From contig CAZSXT010000001.1 in assembly GCA_964611435.1 (NCBI GenBank), forward strand, positions 344,143 through 408,142: a stretch of DNA of 64,000 nucleotides. Direction: 5' to 3'. The notes beneath the pieces are model-generated. The model was not told the origin of the DNA. It saw only the letters and a program-made list of their open reading frames with translations, and searched no databases. Within the stretch, counting starts at the first letter, position 1; the number at the start of each line of letters is the position of its first letter. The DNA comes from JAYPHU01 sp964611435. GTDB taxonomy: Bacteria > Pseudomonadota > Alphaproteobacteria > Rhodospirillales > UBA2165. This document shows positions 7,900-16,979 of this stretch, in pieces. Position numbers and translations under genes: made by a program.

Positions 7900-9498
7900 A
7901 TGGATTCTCCTGGTGTAGCATCCGCTGATTCGAAGACGTTGTACGCCGTCTACGACTTGGACGTGTCGCCCATGACCTTCGATATTGTCCATTTTTTGTG
8001 TTTGGCGGACATCGAACGGCGGGAGCAAGGGTGCGATTTTATCCAGCCTATTCTCGTGCCGGGTGCAGCGGGCCGGTATCGCCAGGGTACGGCCCACGAC
8101 AATTTATTTGACGAGGCTCAAAAGGATTGGCGGCTAAACCATATGATCATTCCGAGCTGTTGGCATTTGCCCGTCAGCCGGTCGCTGATCCTTTGCGAAG
8201 ACCGGGAGCAGGCGAATTCCATATTGGATAATGTTCAAGGGCCGATCTATCCGGAAAACTACACCGTGGACGAACCGACGAAAGGATGGGAGCCATATAA
8301 GTTTGTAGTTCAATCCTGCAAAGGGAAGGAATTGGGTTCCGTAGAGGCGACGGATCAGGGGAGGGAATATGCCCGCCGTTGGATCGACTCCCATGCGCAA
8401 GGCAAGAAAGTTGTGGCGATTACGCTACGTGAAACCAAGTATCTGGATTTTCGAAACAGTGATGTCGAGAGTTGGCTGACCTTCGCCCGCAGTCTCGATC
8501 CGGAGATTTACTTCCCGGTCATCCTAAGAGACCACGACCGGATATTCGAACCAGCCGGACCGGAGTTTGAAGGACTTGCGCTTTTTCCCGAAGCTGTTGT
8601 GAATTTGGAAGTACGCGCCGCTTTTTACGAACTGGCCTATCTCAATGTGTTTTTGGCCAGTGGGCCGACCGAATATTGCTGGATGAACAGTGCGGTCCGG
8701 TACGTGATGTTTGTCCCTTGGGCTCTTGTCGAGGACCCGGCGGTTCAATGGTCAGTCGGTATGCCCGTCGGCGCACAGCTTCCGTTTGCCACACCCTACC
8801 AAAAATGGGTTTGGGAAAAGGATACCCCGGAAACGATCCGCCGGGAGTTCGAGCAGATGTCCAAAAAAATCGACGAAGCAGGCGACGATGCATTCAAGCG
8901 GCATGCCTTTAGCCCCAAGGAACAGGACCCGATCAAATGGCTGGAGCGGGCCAAAGCGTTGATTTCAGTGAATCAGTTCGAACCGGGAGAAGAGTTATTG
9001 AAGCTCGCAATGCCGCACCCGGAAGTCTCAAAAAATCCTGACCACGCGGTCGATTTGTGGACGTTGCTGGGCGACTTGAATATTTATTGGCAAAATTATC
9101 AGAAAGGGTGGGAGTGTATCTCAAAGGCGGCCGAGGCAGATCCGTCGAATGCCAGCTTCCAAAATCGACTGGGATTTATTTGCGCCAAAATGGGGCGCGG
9201 GGAAGACTCTGAAGCACACTACGAGCGGGCCACTAAATTAGCGCCGGATCGATTGGAATATCAGATTCGGCTGGCAGTGGTGAAGCACGCCCGTGGAGAT
9301 TTTGAAGGCGCCTTGGTGTTGTTTCAAAACGCGATCAATCAAGGCTACCGCTCCGCCATAATATATGAACAGGTCAGTGAAACGCTGAAGATGCTGGGCC
9401 GCCTTAAGGAATCTGCCGCCTATCTAATTGAAGCCGCAGAGTTGCCAAGATACGAATTGCCTCTGGAGTACACGGACCCCAGCACTTGGAGGGTTTGA
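7900..9498 (+). CDS. Unrecognised N-terminal domain with C-terminal TPR repeats
   Basis: A 532-residue protein starting at ATG 7900. Residues 1-330 form a domain I do not recognise, with alternating hydrophobic strands (VVAITLRE, YFPVILRDHDRIF, LNVFLASGPTEYCWMN) that could be a GT-B-like glycosyltransferase fold. Residues about 345-520 are TPR repeats (for example PDHAVDLWTLLGDLNIYW, then GWECISKAAEADPSNASFQNR). The left-edge gene at 1-570 is a paralogue of its N-terminal third. It is the first gene of a rightward operon with a B12-radical SAM enzyme and a methyltransferase. No signal peptide. The SGP-containing segment resembles the nucleotide-sugar-binding end of some glycosyltransferases, but this is weak. 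Confidence 0.8.
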   Translation: MDSPGVASADSKTLYAVYDLDVSPMTFDIVHFLCLADIERREQGCDFIQPILVPGAAGRYRQGTAHDNLFDEAQKDWRLNHMIIPSCWHLPVSRSLILCEDREQANSILDNVQGPIYPENYTVDEPTKGWEPYKFVVQSCKGKELGSVEATDQGREYARRWIDSHAQGKKVVAITLRETKYLDFRNSDVESWLTFARSLDPEIYFPVILRDHDRIFEPAGPEFEGLALFPEAVVNLEVRAAFYELAYLNVFLASGPTEYCWMNSAVRYVMFVPWALVEDPAVQWSVGMPVGAQLPFATPYQKWVWEKDTPETIRREFEQMSKKIDEAGDDAFKRHAFSPKEQDPIKWLERAKALISVNQFEPGEELLKLAMPHPEVSKNPDHAVDLWTLLGDLNIYWQNYQKGWECISKAAEADPSNASFQNRLGFICAKMGRGEDSEAHYERATKLAPDRLEYQIRLAVVKHARGDFEGALVLFQNAINQGYRSAIIYEQVSETLKMLGRLKESAAYLIEAAELPRYELPLEYTDPSTWRV

Positions 9499-9502
9499 TC
9501 AT

Positions 9503-11386
9503 ATGCATCCTATTGATCAGTACGCCGATATCCGTCACGCACTGGAGCGCTTTGATTTCACCTCTGGTGCTGTATTGATCAATGTGCCTTTGGTGCCAAT
9601 CGACGTTCTGGATTATACGGTTGCCAAAAGACGCGGATACTTTGCCTTACCGCCCACGACCCAACTTTATCTGGCGGCGGCGTTTCGCGAGCAAGGTGTG
9701 GAAAGCTCAATTGTCGATCTGAACTACGCGGTGCTAAAGGAAGCCCAAAAGAACAATCCGGATTTGCGGGCTGCATGGGAAAATGCATTGGACGGGGCCC
9801 TAGACGCGTATTCGAGGCCACTGGTTTGCATTTCGTTGATGTTTGAATCTACGTTGGACCAGTTTTTCGAGATCGCCCAATATGTGCGAGTTAAGTCGCC
9901 GGATGCCTGTATTGTTGCCGGCGGCGTTGCTGCAACTGCTGATCCGGTTGGGCTCATGCGGGATGGAGCGTGCGACGTGGTTTTCTCGCACGAGGCCGGA
10001 CTTACGTTACCCAGATTTTATGCCTTCCTAAACGGGGAGGAGGTCTCGCCGGTAAACTTGACCGTGGTTGACGAGAGCGGAAAAATTCTTGCCACTGAGA
10101 TGCAGTCCGGCGGGCCTGCCAATGTCGACCTGCGGGATCAATATTCAAAAATACCACTAGAGGATTATGTTCGTGTGGGATCGCTGAGCACACTTTCTCG
10201 GATGATCGGAGACGGCGTACCCAATGCAACCGTTTTGACGCGGCGGGGGTGTCGTGCGCGGTGTGCTTTTTGCGGGGTCCGCAATTTCAATGGTAAGAGC
10301 GTTCGCGTGCGGGAGCGGGATAACATCATGGCCGAGATGAAGTTCCTGTACGAGGTCAGATCTGTCCGGCACATCGACTTTTTAGATGACGATTTACTTT
10401 ATGATGAGAAAGAGGCGATATCTTTTTTTGAGGAAATGGCGTCTCAACTTCCAGATTTAAATTGGGTATCTAACAACGGTTTGATCGCATCAGCCCTGTC
10501 GGAAGAGCTATTGGTTGCGATGCAGAAAAGTGGGTGCCGCGGATACAAAATTGGTCTCGAAAGTGGAAATCCGAAAATTCTCCGGCAGGTCCATAAGCCA
10601 ACAAATCTCGAAAAATTTTACGAATTCAGTAAATTGGCTAAGAAATTTCCTTCCATGTTTGTTGCGGTCAATTTTATTGTTGGGTTGCCGGGGGAAACGG
10701 TCGGTCAATTGGAGGATACGTTGCGCGCCGCCATCCTCGGAGGTCTCGATTGGAATAACTTTTACCTCTATCAGCATCTCAAAAACACAGAATTTTATGA
10801 ATCATATAGCGGTTTAAGTGGGAGTGTCCTCGAGACCGACTATGCGAGGGACGGACAGACGCCAAAAGCATTTATGCGAGATATCAATCCGATTCGAGCG
10901 AGTGGATTTCGCGAACTCGAATGGGGAAAGGAACTCGCCGCAGGCTATGAGATTTTCAATTTGCCAATGGACTTGGTGCCGACGCGGGGGCAACTGAAGG
11001 AAATCTGGTTTGCTTATAATATGATCGCAAATTTCTTATTGATGCCCGCGCTGACAACACACGAAGAGACACAGCTAGAAAACGGCGTGTTGTGGATGCG
11101 TTCGTTGATTGATGCTTATCCAACCGACGCATCCATGGGGGCCGTGTTGTATTTTCTTGAGCAAAGGTGGGATCAACTTTCGTCGACTGAATTGGCTGAA
11201 TGTCAGTCAAGCGCGTGGGCTAAACTAAATGCTTCCGACTATTGGAAGCGGCGAAATGAACAATTCGGCTTCTCAAAACTTCTCGATGGAGAACTGCCCG
11301 AAGAGCATGAATATATTCGAGCGTTCCTTGCCAAGCCTGCCGCGCATATACAGCCTCGCCAAGAACCGACTTTTGACACGGTCTAA
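9503..11386 (+). CDS. B12-binding-domain radical SAM enzyme
   Basis: A 627-residue protein from ATG 9503, chosen because GGAGGG at 9488-9493 sits nine bases upstream; the longer frame back to 9428 would overlap the previous gene by 71 bases. The N-terminal 200 residues look like a cobalamin-binding domain (IVAGGVAATADPVGLMRDGACDVVFSHEAG). The radical SAM core follows, with the iron-sulfur motif in RRGCRARCAFCGVRNF (CxxxCxxC), then DFLDDDLLYD and GLESGNPKILRQVHKP. Such enzymes perform radical methylations or rearrangements on sugars, lipids or peptides. Gene order (next to a methyltransferase, opposite sulfotransferases) suggests tailoring of a carbohydrate or lipid-linked acceptor; the actual substrate is unknown. 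Confidence 0.88.
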   Translation: MHPIDQYADIRHALERFDFTSGAVLINVPLVPIDVLDYTVAKRRGYFALPPTTQLYLAAAFREQGVESSIVDLNYAVLKEAQKNNPDLRAAWENALDGALDAYSRPLVCISLMFESTLDQFFEIAQYVRVKSPDACIVAGGVAATADPVGLMRDGACDVVFSHEAGLTLPRFYAFLNGEEVSPVNLTVVDESGKILATEMQSGGPANVDLRDQYSKIPLEDYVRVGSLSTLSRMIGDGVPNATVLTRRGCRARCAFCGVRNFNGKSVRVRERDNIMAEMKFLYEVRSVRHIDFLDDDLLYDEKEAISFFEEMASQLPDLNWVSNNGLIASALSEELLVAMQKSGCRGYKIGLESGNPKILRQVHKPTNLEKFYEFSKLAKKFPSMFVAVNFIVGLPGETVGQLEDTLRAAILGGLDWNNFYLYQHLKNTEFYESYSGLSGSVLETDYARDGQTPKAFMRDINPIRASGFRELEWGKELAAGYEIFNLPMDLVPTRGQLKEIWFAYNMIANFLLMPALTTHEETQLENGVLWMRSLIDAYPTDASMGAVLYFLEQRWDQLSSTELAECQSSAWAKLNASDYWKRRNEQFGFSKLLDGELPEEHEYIRAFLAKPAAHIQPRQEPTFDTV

Positions 11387-11394
11387 GGGATAAG

Positions 11395-12771
11395 ATGGCA
11401 AGCTCCAATATCAGTGAACCGATTTCTCTCGATACTTATGACCGTCTCTCGGTCGAAAAACTGGCAGAGTTTTCAATGGTTGAGCAGCGAGCCGTTGATA
11501 CCGTTTGCTTTCAGCGAGCTTCGTTTCCTTATCAGGCAATGAGCTTTCAGGAAATCTCCAAGTTCAGTGATTTTGTCTTTAACGCGAACACTTTTCTGCC
11601 ATTTGTGGCAGGCCGACATATCGTTGAGAACGGGCTATTCACCAGTTTCAGTAAATACGAAGCTGAATTGATTCGATCAGTCCATCAAATGGTTGATGAT
11701 CTGCTTGAGAAAAATTTTGATCAGAAGGCAGGGCCATATCTGAATATTCTGTCGAATTTCGGACTGTTTCGGGCCCTAGGTCATATTCGGGCGGCATTCG
11801 GTGAGGACATTTCAATTTTTGAAGCCGGTCCGGGATGTGGATATCTCGGTTTGCTGTCCGGGCAATTGAACTGCCGGTATACGAGCTTTGACGTCGCTCA
11901 GGGGTTGTATCTTTGGCAATCGATACTTGGCGCACGTACCGACGGGGAAGATTTTTGCGAATGGGCGCACCAGGATTTTACGCATTTTACCAAGGTCTAT
12001 GCTACCGACGGCCGGCGCAATCACCACTTGCCTTGGTGGTTTTACCTGAAACTATGGCAAGAGCCCTGCGTGACGGCGGATGTTATCGTTTCCAATAACA
12101 ATTTGGCTGAAATGCACCCCGACGGGGCGAGATATCTGATCAAGCTGTCAAAGACCATGTTGTCAGCTTCACGCTGTCCGTTGTTTATTTTTGCCGGATT
12201 TGGAAGCCAGTCTGTTGGCAATGCACATCAGGTCATGACCACTTTCAAGGAATTCGGGTTTGAGCTTCTGTGTCACCGAAATATGTACGTTTTATCGCCC
12301 ATGCCCGAGAAATTGCCCAATGCGGTGCGGGAGGTGATTACCGGATTTGAGTCGGGCGTGATGCCTTTGTCTGGCGAAGATCATGAGCAATTCATGAGCC
12401 TGTCTGCAGTTCTAAATTTACCAGAAGACTTGCCGACGTTGACAGAGGTATTGGGAACACGCGGCGCTAACTTTCTGCGATACCTCGACCAACTTCAGCC
12501 GGATCCCAATTCCCACTTGCTAGATGCTGATCGCCACGAGCAAATCCCGGAAGCGGCTTTGCGGAATATCTTTGGGTCGGAATTCACCGAGTATGAGGAC
12601 GAAAGAAACAAGGAGCATCTATTATCTCCTTCCCCGTCCGACGTTGCTACGATCTCACGGATGTATGAAACAAAGTTGGAGGCGCTGGAACTCAGTTTGG
12701 AACGACAACAATCTGCCTACGCGGCACTTTTACGACAGCACTTAACTGAGGCCGGCATCATCAAGGACTAG
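11395..12771 (+). CDS. SAM-dependent methyltransferase, putative sugar O-methyltransferase type
   Basis: A 458-residue protein beginning at ATG 11395, eight bases after the previous stop with AAGGGA as ribosome-binding site. The cofactor loop is FEAGPGCGYLGLLSG at about residues 141-155, with a strand-2 Asp in TSFDVAQGLY. VIVSNNNLAEMHPDGARYL resembles the active-site region of methyltransferases acting on sugars. The C-terminal 100 residues are mostly helical (LEALELSLERQQSAYAALLRQ, coiled-coil-like). Third gene of the rightward operon; it faces the glycosyltransferase gene tail-to-tail with six bases between the stops. Confidence 0.75.
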   Translation: MASSNISEPISLDTYDRLSVEKLAEFSMVEQRAVDTVCFQRASFPYQAMSFQEISKFSDFVFNANTFLPFVAGRHIVENGLFTSFSKYEAELIRSVHQMVDDLLEKNFDQKAGPYLNILSNFGLFRALGHIRAAFGEDISIFEAGPGCGYLGLLSGQLNCRYTSFDVAQGLYLWQSILGARTDGEDFCEWAHQDFTHFTKVYATDGRRNHHLPWWFYLKLWQEPCVTADVIVSNNNLAEMHPDGARYLIKLSKTMLSASRCPLFIFAGFGSQSVGNAHQVMTTFKEFGFELLCHRNMYVLSPMPEKLPNAVREVITGFESGVMPLSGEDHEQFMSLSAVLNLPEDLPTLTEVLGTRGANFLRYLDQLQPDPNSHLLDADRHEQIPEAALRNIFGSEFTEYEDERNKEHLLSPSPSDVATISRMYETKLEALELSLERQQSAYAALLRQHLTEAGIIKD

Positions 12772-12777
12772 GAACGA

Positions 12778-14913
12778 CTAATTGAAAGCCTCGTAGAACG
12801 CAGCTAGGCGAGGTCCTTGCTCCAACATATTGAGTTCCCGCTTGGCTCGACTGAAATCAATTTTTTGCTCGAATACTTTATGTCGGATCCGATCCCAGAA
12901 CGCCGAGGTGAACACTTCATCCGCACGAGCAGGTTCGCCAATGCCGTACTCTCGTGCAACTCTCGAAATAAACGGACTTCTCCAGTCCGTGAGAATGTAA
13001 AGACCCGAATCCAAATAATCGCCAAAACGGTTTGTCCAATGTCCCGAATTATCGATTTTGGTAGGAGCGCCCGCTAGGAGAGAGATATCGGCAGGATAAA
13101 CATAATCGAGGCCAACATCGTATGTTTCCAGAACTGAAAGCCATTGGTCAAACGGTAGAGGGTCGTGAAAATGCACGTGCGATGACTGCTCGGCAATCTT
13201 GCGGTACTGCGTAAACTTTGGATCGCCTGCGGGAAATAGATGCAGATGAACGTGAATATCTAACCTGTCGGCATTTTGGCAGAGTTCAAAAATGTAGCGC
13301 CACCTTATTCCTGGTGTAGTCTCGAACCCAAAGGTTCCTCCATAAACGACATGGAGCTTTCCATCGGCCTCACTTAACTTAGAAGATTTTGGCTGATGCC
13401 CGTATCCTAGTTCGGGAAAGAGTTTCCGTTTTTGTCGCCCTTTCATCTCGGGAAGTATGGATCTGAGTGCCCTTGGATACAGTGTACGCGCGCAAATGCC
13501 GGGGAAATGATTGTGGGCGACACGGGAGGCTCGGGCATAGAGATCAAACATGGGATACAGGTCATGATTTTCCCCGACGAGTTCGAGGGGGCCGATCCGT
13601 GAGTCCGCTGGGTCGTAATAATCAAGAACAGATGTGCGAGGCGCCATAACAAGCGTTGCAAACATCTCCACGCAGCCTTGGCCAGCTCCGACGAAAACAT
13701 GGAACACGAGTGGGCGACGCTCGAACAGGGTCCAGAGGTCAAAGTAAGTGCGGACCGGAAACACTTGGTCGGCTAACTCACGGAGGTTTTCGGGTATCGG
13801 CCTTGAGCGATGATGTACGATGGTAAGTTTTTTCCCCGCGGCCCTAAGTCCCGTCGCCAATTTGTGCATCCTAGTATTCGAATAGGTGCTTAGGACAAAA
13901 CAGACCCGGTCAGCGTCAATGGGCAACCCATGTGCTGGGTGGTCAATGGCATGATGGTTCAGGAGGTCGGTAACAACATTAATTGAATCCGGCTCCTCCG
14001 CATAAAAATTTATCAATTTCGCAAACAGTCGGACTCGTTCGGCAAACGCATCCGCGCCGAGCGATTTAAGGAACCGAAATGCAGTTTGAAGAACTACCGG
14101 GTTGTTCGGTGCGGAATCCACCAGACCCAGTGCATTCTTGACGAGGTGCGGCAAAGCTAAATCGACAAGCATTTCAGGCTGCGGAGAAATCTCAACATCC
14201 TCTTCCCAGGTCGCCGGCAACCGCATAATTTTTTCGTGATCCGGCGCAGATTCGGGAACCGGCTCAGGTTCCAGGCCAGATTTTGAAAGCCTGTTCTCCA
14301 GTTGCAGTAGTAAGTCAGATGCCAATTTGTCTCCCAGTCTAGCCAAAAAAACGGAAAAATGCTGCCTTTCAGGGCATCCGTATGGCTGGCGGGAGGTGTC
14401 TTCCACGAATGTTGTTAAGAGAGAGTTGATATCGCGTTCGAACTTGGCAAGTGGAACCTGACTGTCATTCGTTTGCCAAGGGGTTTCAATATCAAGAACT
14501 TCGCAAAGAATCTCTCCCAGATGTTTGGCAGCAAGACTTTCTTCAGCTTGATCGGTGCCACAATAAATGCCGCTTCTAAGAAATAGTGCCGGATACTGAG
14601 AGGGGCTGGTGATAGGAGTGGAAACGCGATCCAAGACGGTGTCCGCCAGTCCAGCTTCACCAATCAATCGACCAAAGGTGAAAGCATAGAGTGGATCCGT
14701 CGCGTTTTTCTTAAACTGTTCTTCAAAGAAACCGAGAACGTCAAGAAAAGCACCGCTCTCCCTTACCCCGGCAAGGAACAGTTCGGCGAATTCCAGTGTG
14801 AGCTGATTTGTCTGGAGGCAATCGGCAAGCAGCTGGACTGCTTGCCGAGGATTGCCATCTTCAATCAAGCGGGAGATTGATGCAAGGAACGCGTCGTTAC
14901 CCTTTGGTTCCAT
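12778..14913 (-). CDS. Large glycosyltransferase-like protein with helical N-terminal repeats
   Basis: A 711-residue protein. The first 200 residues are helical repeats that look TPR-like (NPRQAVQLLADCLQTNQ and similar). From about residue 325 it has a GT-B glycosyltransferase-like organisation: VCFVLSTYSNTRMHKLATGLRAAGKKLTIVHH as first Rossmann strand and helix (given here in part), LDYYDPADSR, then a second half starting at LHVVYGGTFGFETTPG and ending LLAGAPTKIDNSGHWTNRFGDYL, where a GT4-type enzyme binds the nucleotide sugar. Its substrates are unknown. It is the last gene of the leftward operon that starts at 18155, 61 bases after the aminotransferase. The lack of membrane segments suggests action at the cytoplasmic face. 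Confidence 0.75.
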   Translation of the reverse strand: MEPKGNDAFLASISRLIEDGNPRQAVQLLADCLQTNQLTLEFAELFLAGVRESGAFLDVLGFFEEQFKKNATDPLYAFTFGRLIGEAGLADTVLDRVSTPITSPSQYPALFLRSGIYCGTDQAEESLAAKHLGEILCEVLDIETPWQTNDSQVPLAKFERDINSLLTTFVEDTSRQPYGCPERQHFSVFLARLGDKLASDLLLQLENRLSKSGLEPEPVPESAPDHEKIMRLPATWEEDVEISPQPEMLVDLALPHLVKNALGLVDSAPNNPVVLQTAFRFLKSLGADAFAERVRLFAKLINFYAEEPDSINVVTDLLNHHAIDHPAHGLPIDADRVCFVLSTYSNTRMHKLATGLRAAGKKLTIVHHRSRPIPENLRELADQVFPVRTYFDLWTLFERRPLVFHVFVGAGQGCVEMFATLVMAPRTSVLDYYDPADSRIGPLELVGENHDLYPMFDLYARASRVAHNHFPGICARTLYPRALRSILPEMKGRQKRKLFPELGYGHQPKSSKLSEADGKLHVVYGGTFGFETTPGIRWRYIFELCQNADRLDIHVHLHLFPAGDPKFTQYRKIAEQSSHVHFHDPLPFDQWLSVLETYDVGLDYVYPADISLLAGAPTKIDNSGHWTNRFGDYLDSGLYILTDWRSPFISRVAREYGIGEPARADEVFTSAFWDRIRHKVFEQKIDFSRAKRELNMLEQGPRLAAFYEAFN

Positions 14914-14974
14914 CAGGAAAGGCTCGCTCGCTCTTTACCAAGCTAATGTAGGTCAACGCTCTAACCTGGAAGCG

Positions 14975-16105
14975 TCATGAAAACGCCTTCTTACTCTGCA
15001 TGCGATCTCGGCCATAAAAGTCAAAAAGTGTATGTACAGTCTTTTCGAGTTGTTCCTGGGATAAAAACTGATCGACGGGTAAACTGATAACTTCCTGGGA
15101 ATGCCTATCGGTGACTGGGAAAGTTCCCGGAAGATACCCCAGTGGCTTGAGGCCTTCCTGTCGGTAGAGTGGAGTTGGATAGTGGACCTTCGTCCTCACA
15201 CCGTTCTCCTGACACCATCTGTTCAGCGAATCGCGTTCCTCGGCGAACACCATGTAGAGGTGAAAGGCTTGTTCAACATCTGCTTCCCGGGGGGGGATAC
15301 TTATTCCCGGTAATGCGCTCAAGCACTCGTCATAATAGTCTGCATTGGACTGGCGCTGGCGGGTGATCTCTCTGGTTTTATCGATCAGATGAAGGCCTAC
15401 AGCCGCCTGAATAGTATCGAGTCGAGAATTGTACCCTAGAGTAACGACTTCATCGCGATTTCGAACGCCATTGTTGCGCAGTATGCGCAACCGCTCATCA
15501 AGCGTAGAATCATCAGTCACGATCATGCCGCCATCGCCCCAAACATTTAGGGCTTTCAGCGGATGAAAAGAGAAGGCCGCAGCGTTTCCCCAGGCACCCG
15601 CCTGTTTGCCTTGACGGCTCGCACATAGTGCTTGGCAGGCATCTTCGACAACCACCAGTCCGTACGCATCCGCAATATCCATAATCCGTTTCATATCCGC
15701 CACGTTTCCGGTGAGGTGAACCGGAAGAATGGCTTTGGTTGCTGGGGAAATTACGGGCTCAATCAAGTCTACATCGATGCAGAAACTGTCGTTACAATCG
15801 ACCAACCGGGGAGTCGCCCCCACCTCAGTGACGGCGGCGACAGTTGAGACAAAGGTATTCGCCACGGTGATGACTTCATCTCCGGGGCCGATGCCGAGAG
15901 CTTTCATGGAGAGTTTCAGGGCATCGGTGCCGGAGGCGACGCCAATCGCGTGCCTCCGGCCCACCAATTCGGCGAACTTATCTTCAAATTCTCGAACTTC
16001 GCGACCAAGGGTGAAATCCCCCCGTTCGACAATTTGTCTTATGACCCCAAGTATCTCCTCGCTATCGGCGAACTGTTCCGAGAGATAAGAGTAACGAACA
16101 TCCAT
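14975..16105 (-). CDS. DegT/DnrJ/EryC1/StrS-family sugar aminotransferase
   Basis: A 376-residue PLP-dependent aminotransferase that converts keto-sugar nucleotides to amino sugars, or a close relative. The pyridoxal lysine is in SFHPLKALNVWGDGG near residue 186. The cofactor-binding features are SGTDALKLSMKALG, VITVANTFVSTVAAV and VVEDACQALCAS. Length and motif order are standard for the family. It lies 28 bases downstream of an RmlD-like reductase on the same strand, so the operon probably makes a modified amino deoxysugar for the glycan. It could act with another 4-keto sugar enzyme elsewhere in the genome, since no dehydratase is in the window. Confidence 0.92.
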   Translation of the reverse strand: MDVRYSYLSEQFADSEEILGVIRQIVERGDFTLGREVREFEDKFAELVGRRHAIGVASGTDALKLSMKALGIGPGDEVITVANTFVSTVAAVTEVGATPRLVDCNDSFCIDVDLIEPVISPATKAILPVHLTGNVADMKRIMDIADAYGLVVVEDACQALCASRQGKQAGAWGNAAAFSFHPLKALNVWGDGGMIVTDDSTLDERLRILRNNGVRNRDEVVTLGYNSRLDTIQAAVGLHLIDKTREITRQRQSNADYYDECLSALPGISIPPREADVEQAFHLYMVFAEERDSLNRWCQENGVRTKVHYPTPLYRQEGLKPLGYLPGTFPVTDRHSQEVISLPVDQFLSQEQLEKTVHTLFDFYGRDRMQSKKAFS

Positions 16106-16133
16106 AAAGTTATTCCTGATTGTTCCGGTAAGT

Positions 16134-16970
16134 TTACAGGGTGCCGAGATAGTCGTCTAAGGCTTCGTGCCAGGGCCTATGTGGTCCGAGTTTGTCCGAG
16201 GCCAGAGCGGTATAGGCCGCCTTGGGAGCTGGTGATGGAAAATCATCATCCTTGGCTGGTAGTACCTTCGATTGGAAACCGCGCCGGTCTCTCAAGTGAA
16301 GAACAAACTCAAACAGGCTGAGCTCTCCGTCATTGGCGACATGATACACACCATTCGGCTGATTAGTTTCAATCAGATTCAGGACAATTTGCGCCGCGTC
16401 AAAGGAGTAGGTCGGTGAATCAATTTTGTCCTCGGCAACACGGACGTCTTTACCGTCTCCCATCAACTTCAACATTTTATCGGCGAAACCCGGACTATTA
16501 TTCCGGCGGGGACCAAACATGGTCGGAAACCGGACGACTATGTGTCGGGAGCATATGTTTTCGGCAAATCGCTCAGCGGCAAACTTTGAGGCGGCGTAGA
16601 CGTTAAGTGGTTTGACCTCATCGTCTTCGACATAGGGCGCACGTTTGGCGCCATCGAACACCGCATGGGTGCTTGTCTGGACAAAGATACCCCGAGTCTC
16701 CTCGGTTGCCCGCATCATGTTGAGGGCTGCTGAGGCGTGTACGGCAAAGGCACGGTCGGGATCAGCCTCGCAGGGGTTGATGCCCACGATGGCCACGGCG
16801 TTTACGACAACCTCAGGTGCTTCTGATCGAATTAGATCTGCCACTCTATCATAGTCAACGATATCCAAATCCTGATGAGAAACTGGGATAAGCCTGTAAT
16901 TGGCTTGATCACAGATGTGATCAAATGCTGTTCCGAAACAACCGGTCGCGCCAAAGAGAAGTATTTTCAT
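16134..16970 (-). CDS. RmlD-like NAD(P)-dependent sugar reductase (extended SDR)
   Basis: A 278-residue protein of the dTDP-4-dehydrorhamnose reductase type. The nucleotide-binding motif is FGATGCFGTAF at the N-terminus, the catalytic YxxxK is YAASKFAAERF, and VVVNAVAIVGINPCEADP matches the RmlD pattern. It would reduce a 4-keto sugar nucleotide. It sits between a radical SAM enzyme and an aminotransferase with gaps of 9 and 28 bases, so the three probably form one pathway. Near its start (16905-16924) the gene contains a perfect 8-4-8 inverted repeat resembling an FNR/CRP site. Confidence 0.88.
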   Translation of the reverse strand: MKILLFGATGCFGTAFDHICDQANYRLIPVSHQDLDIVDYDRVADLIRSEAPEVVVNAVAIVGINPCEADPDRAFAVHASAALNMMRATEETRGIFVQTSTHAVFDGAKRAPYVEDDEVKPLNVYAASKFAAERFAENICSRHIVVRFPTMFGPRRNNSPGFADKMLKLMGDGKDVRVAEDKIDSPTYSFDAAQIVLNLIETNQPNGVYHVANDGELSLFEFVLHLRDRRGFQSKVLPAKDDDFPSPAPKAAYTALASDKLGPHRPWHEALDDYLGTL

Positions 16971-16979
16971 AAAATGATT

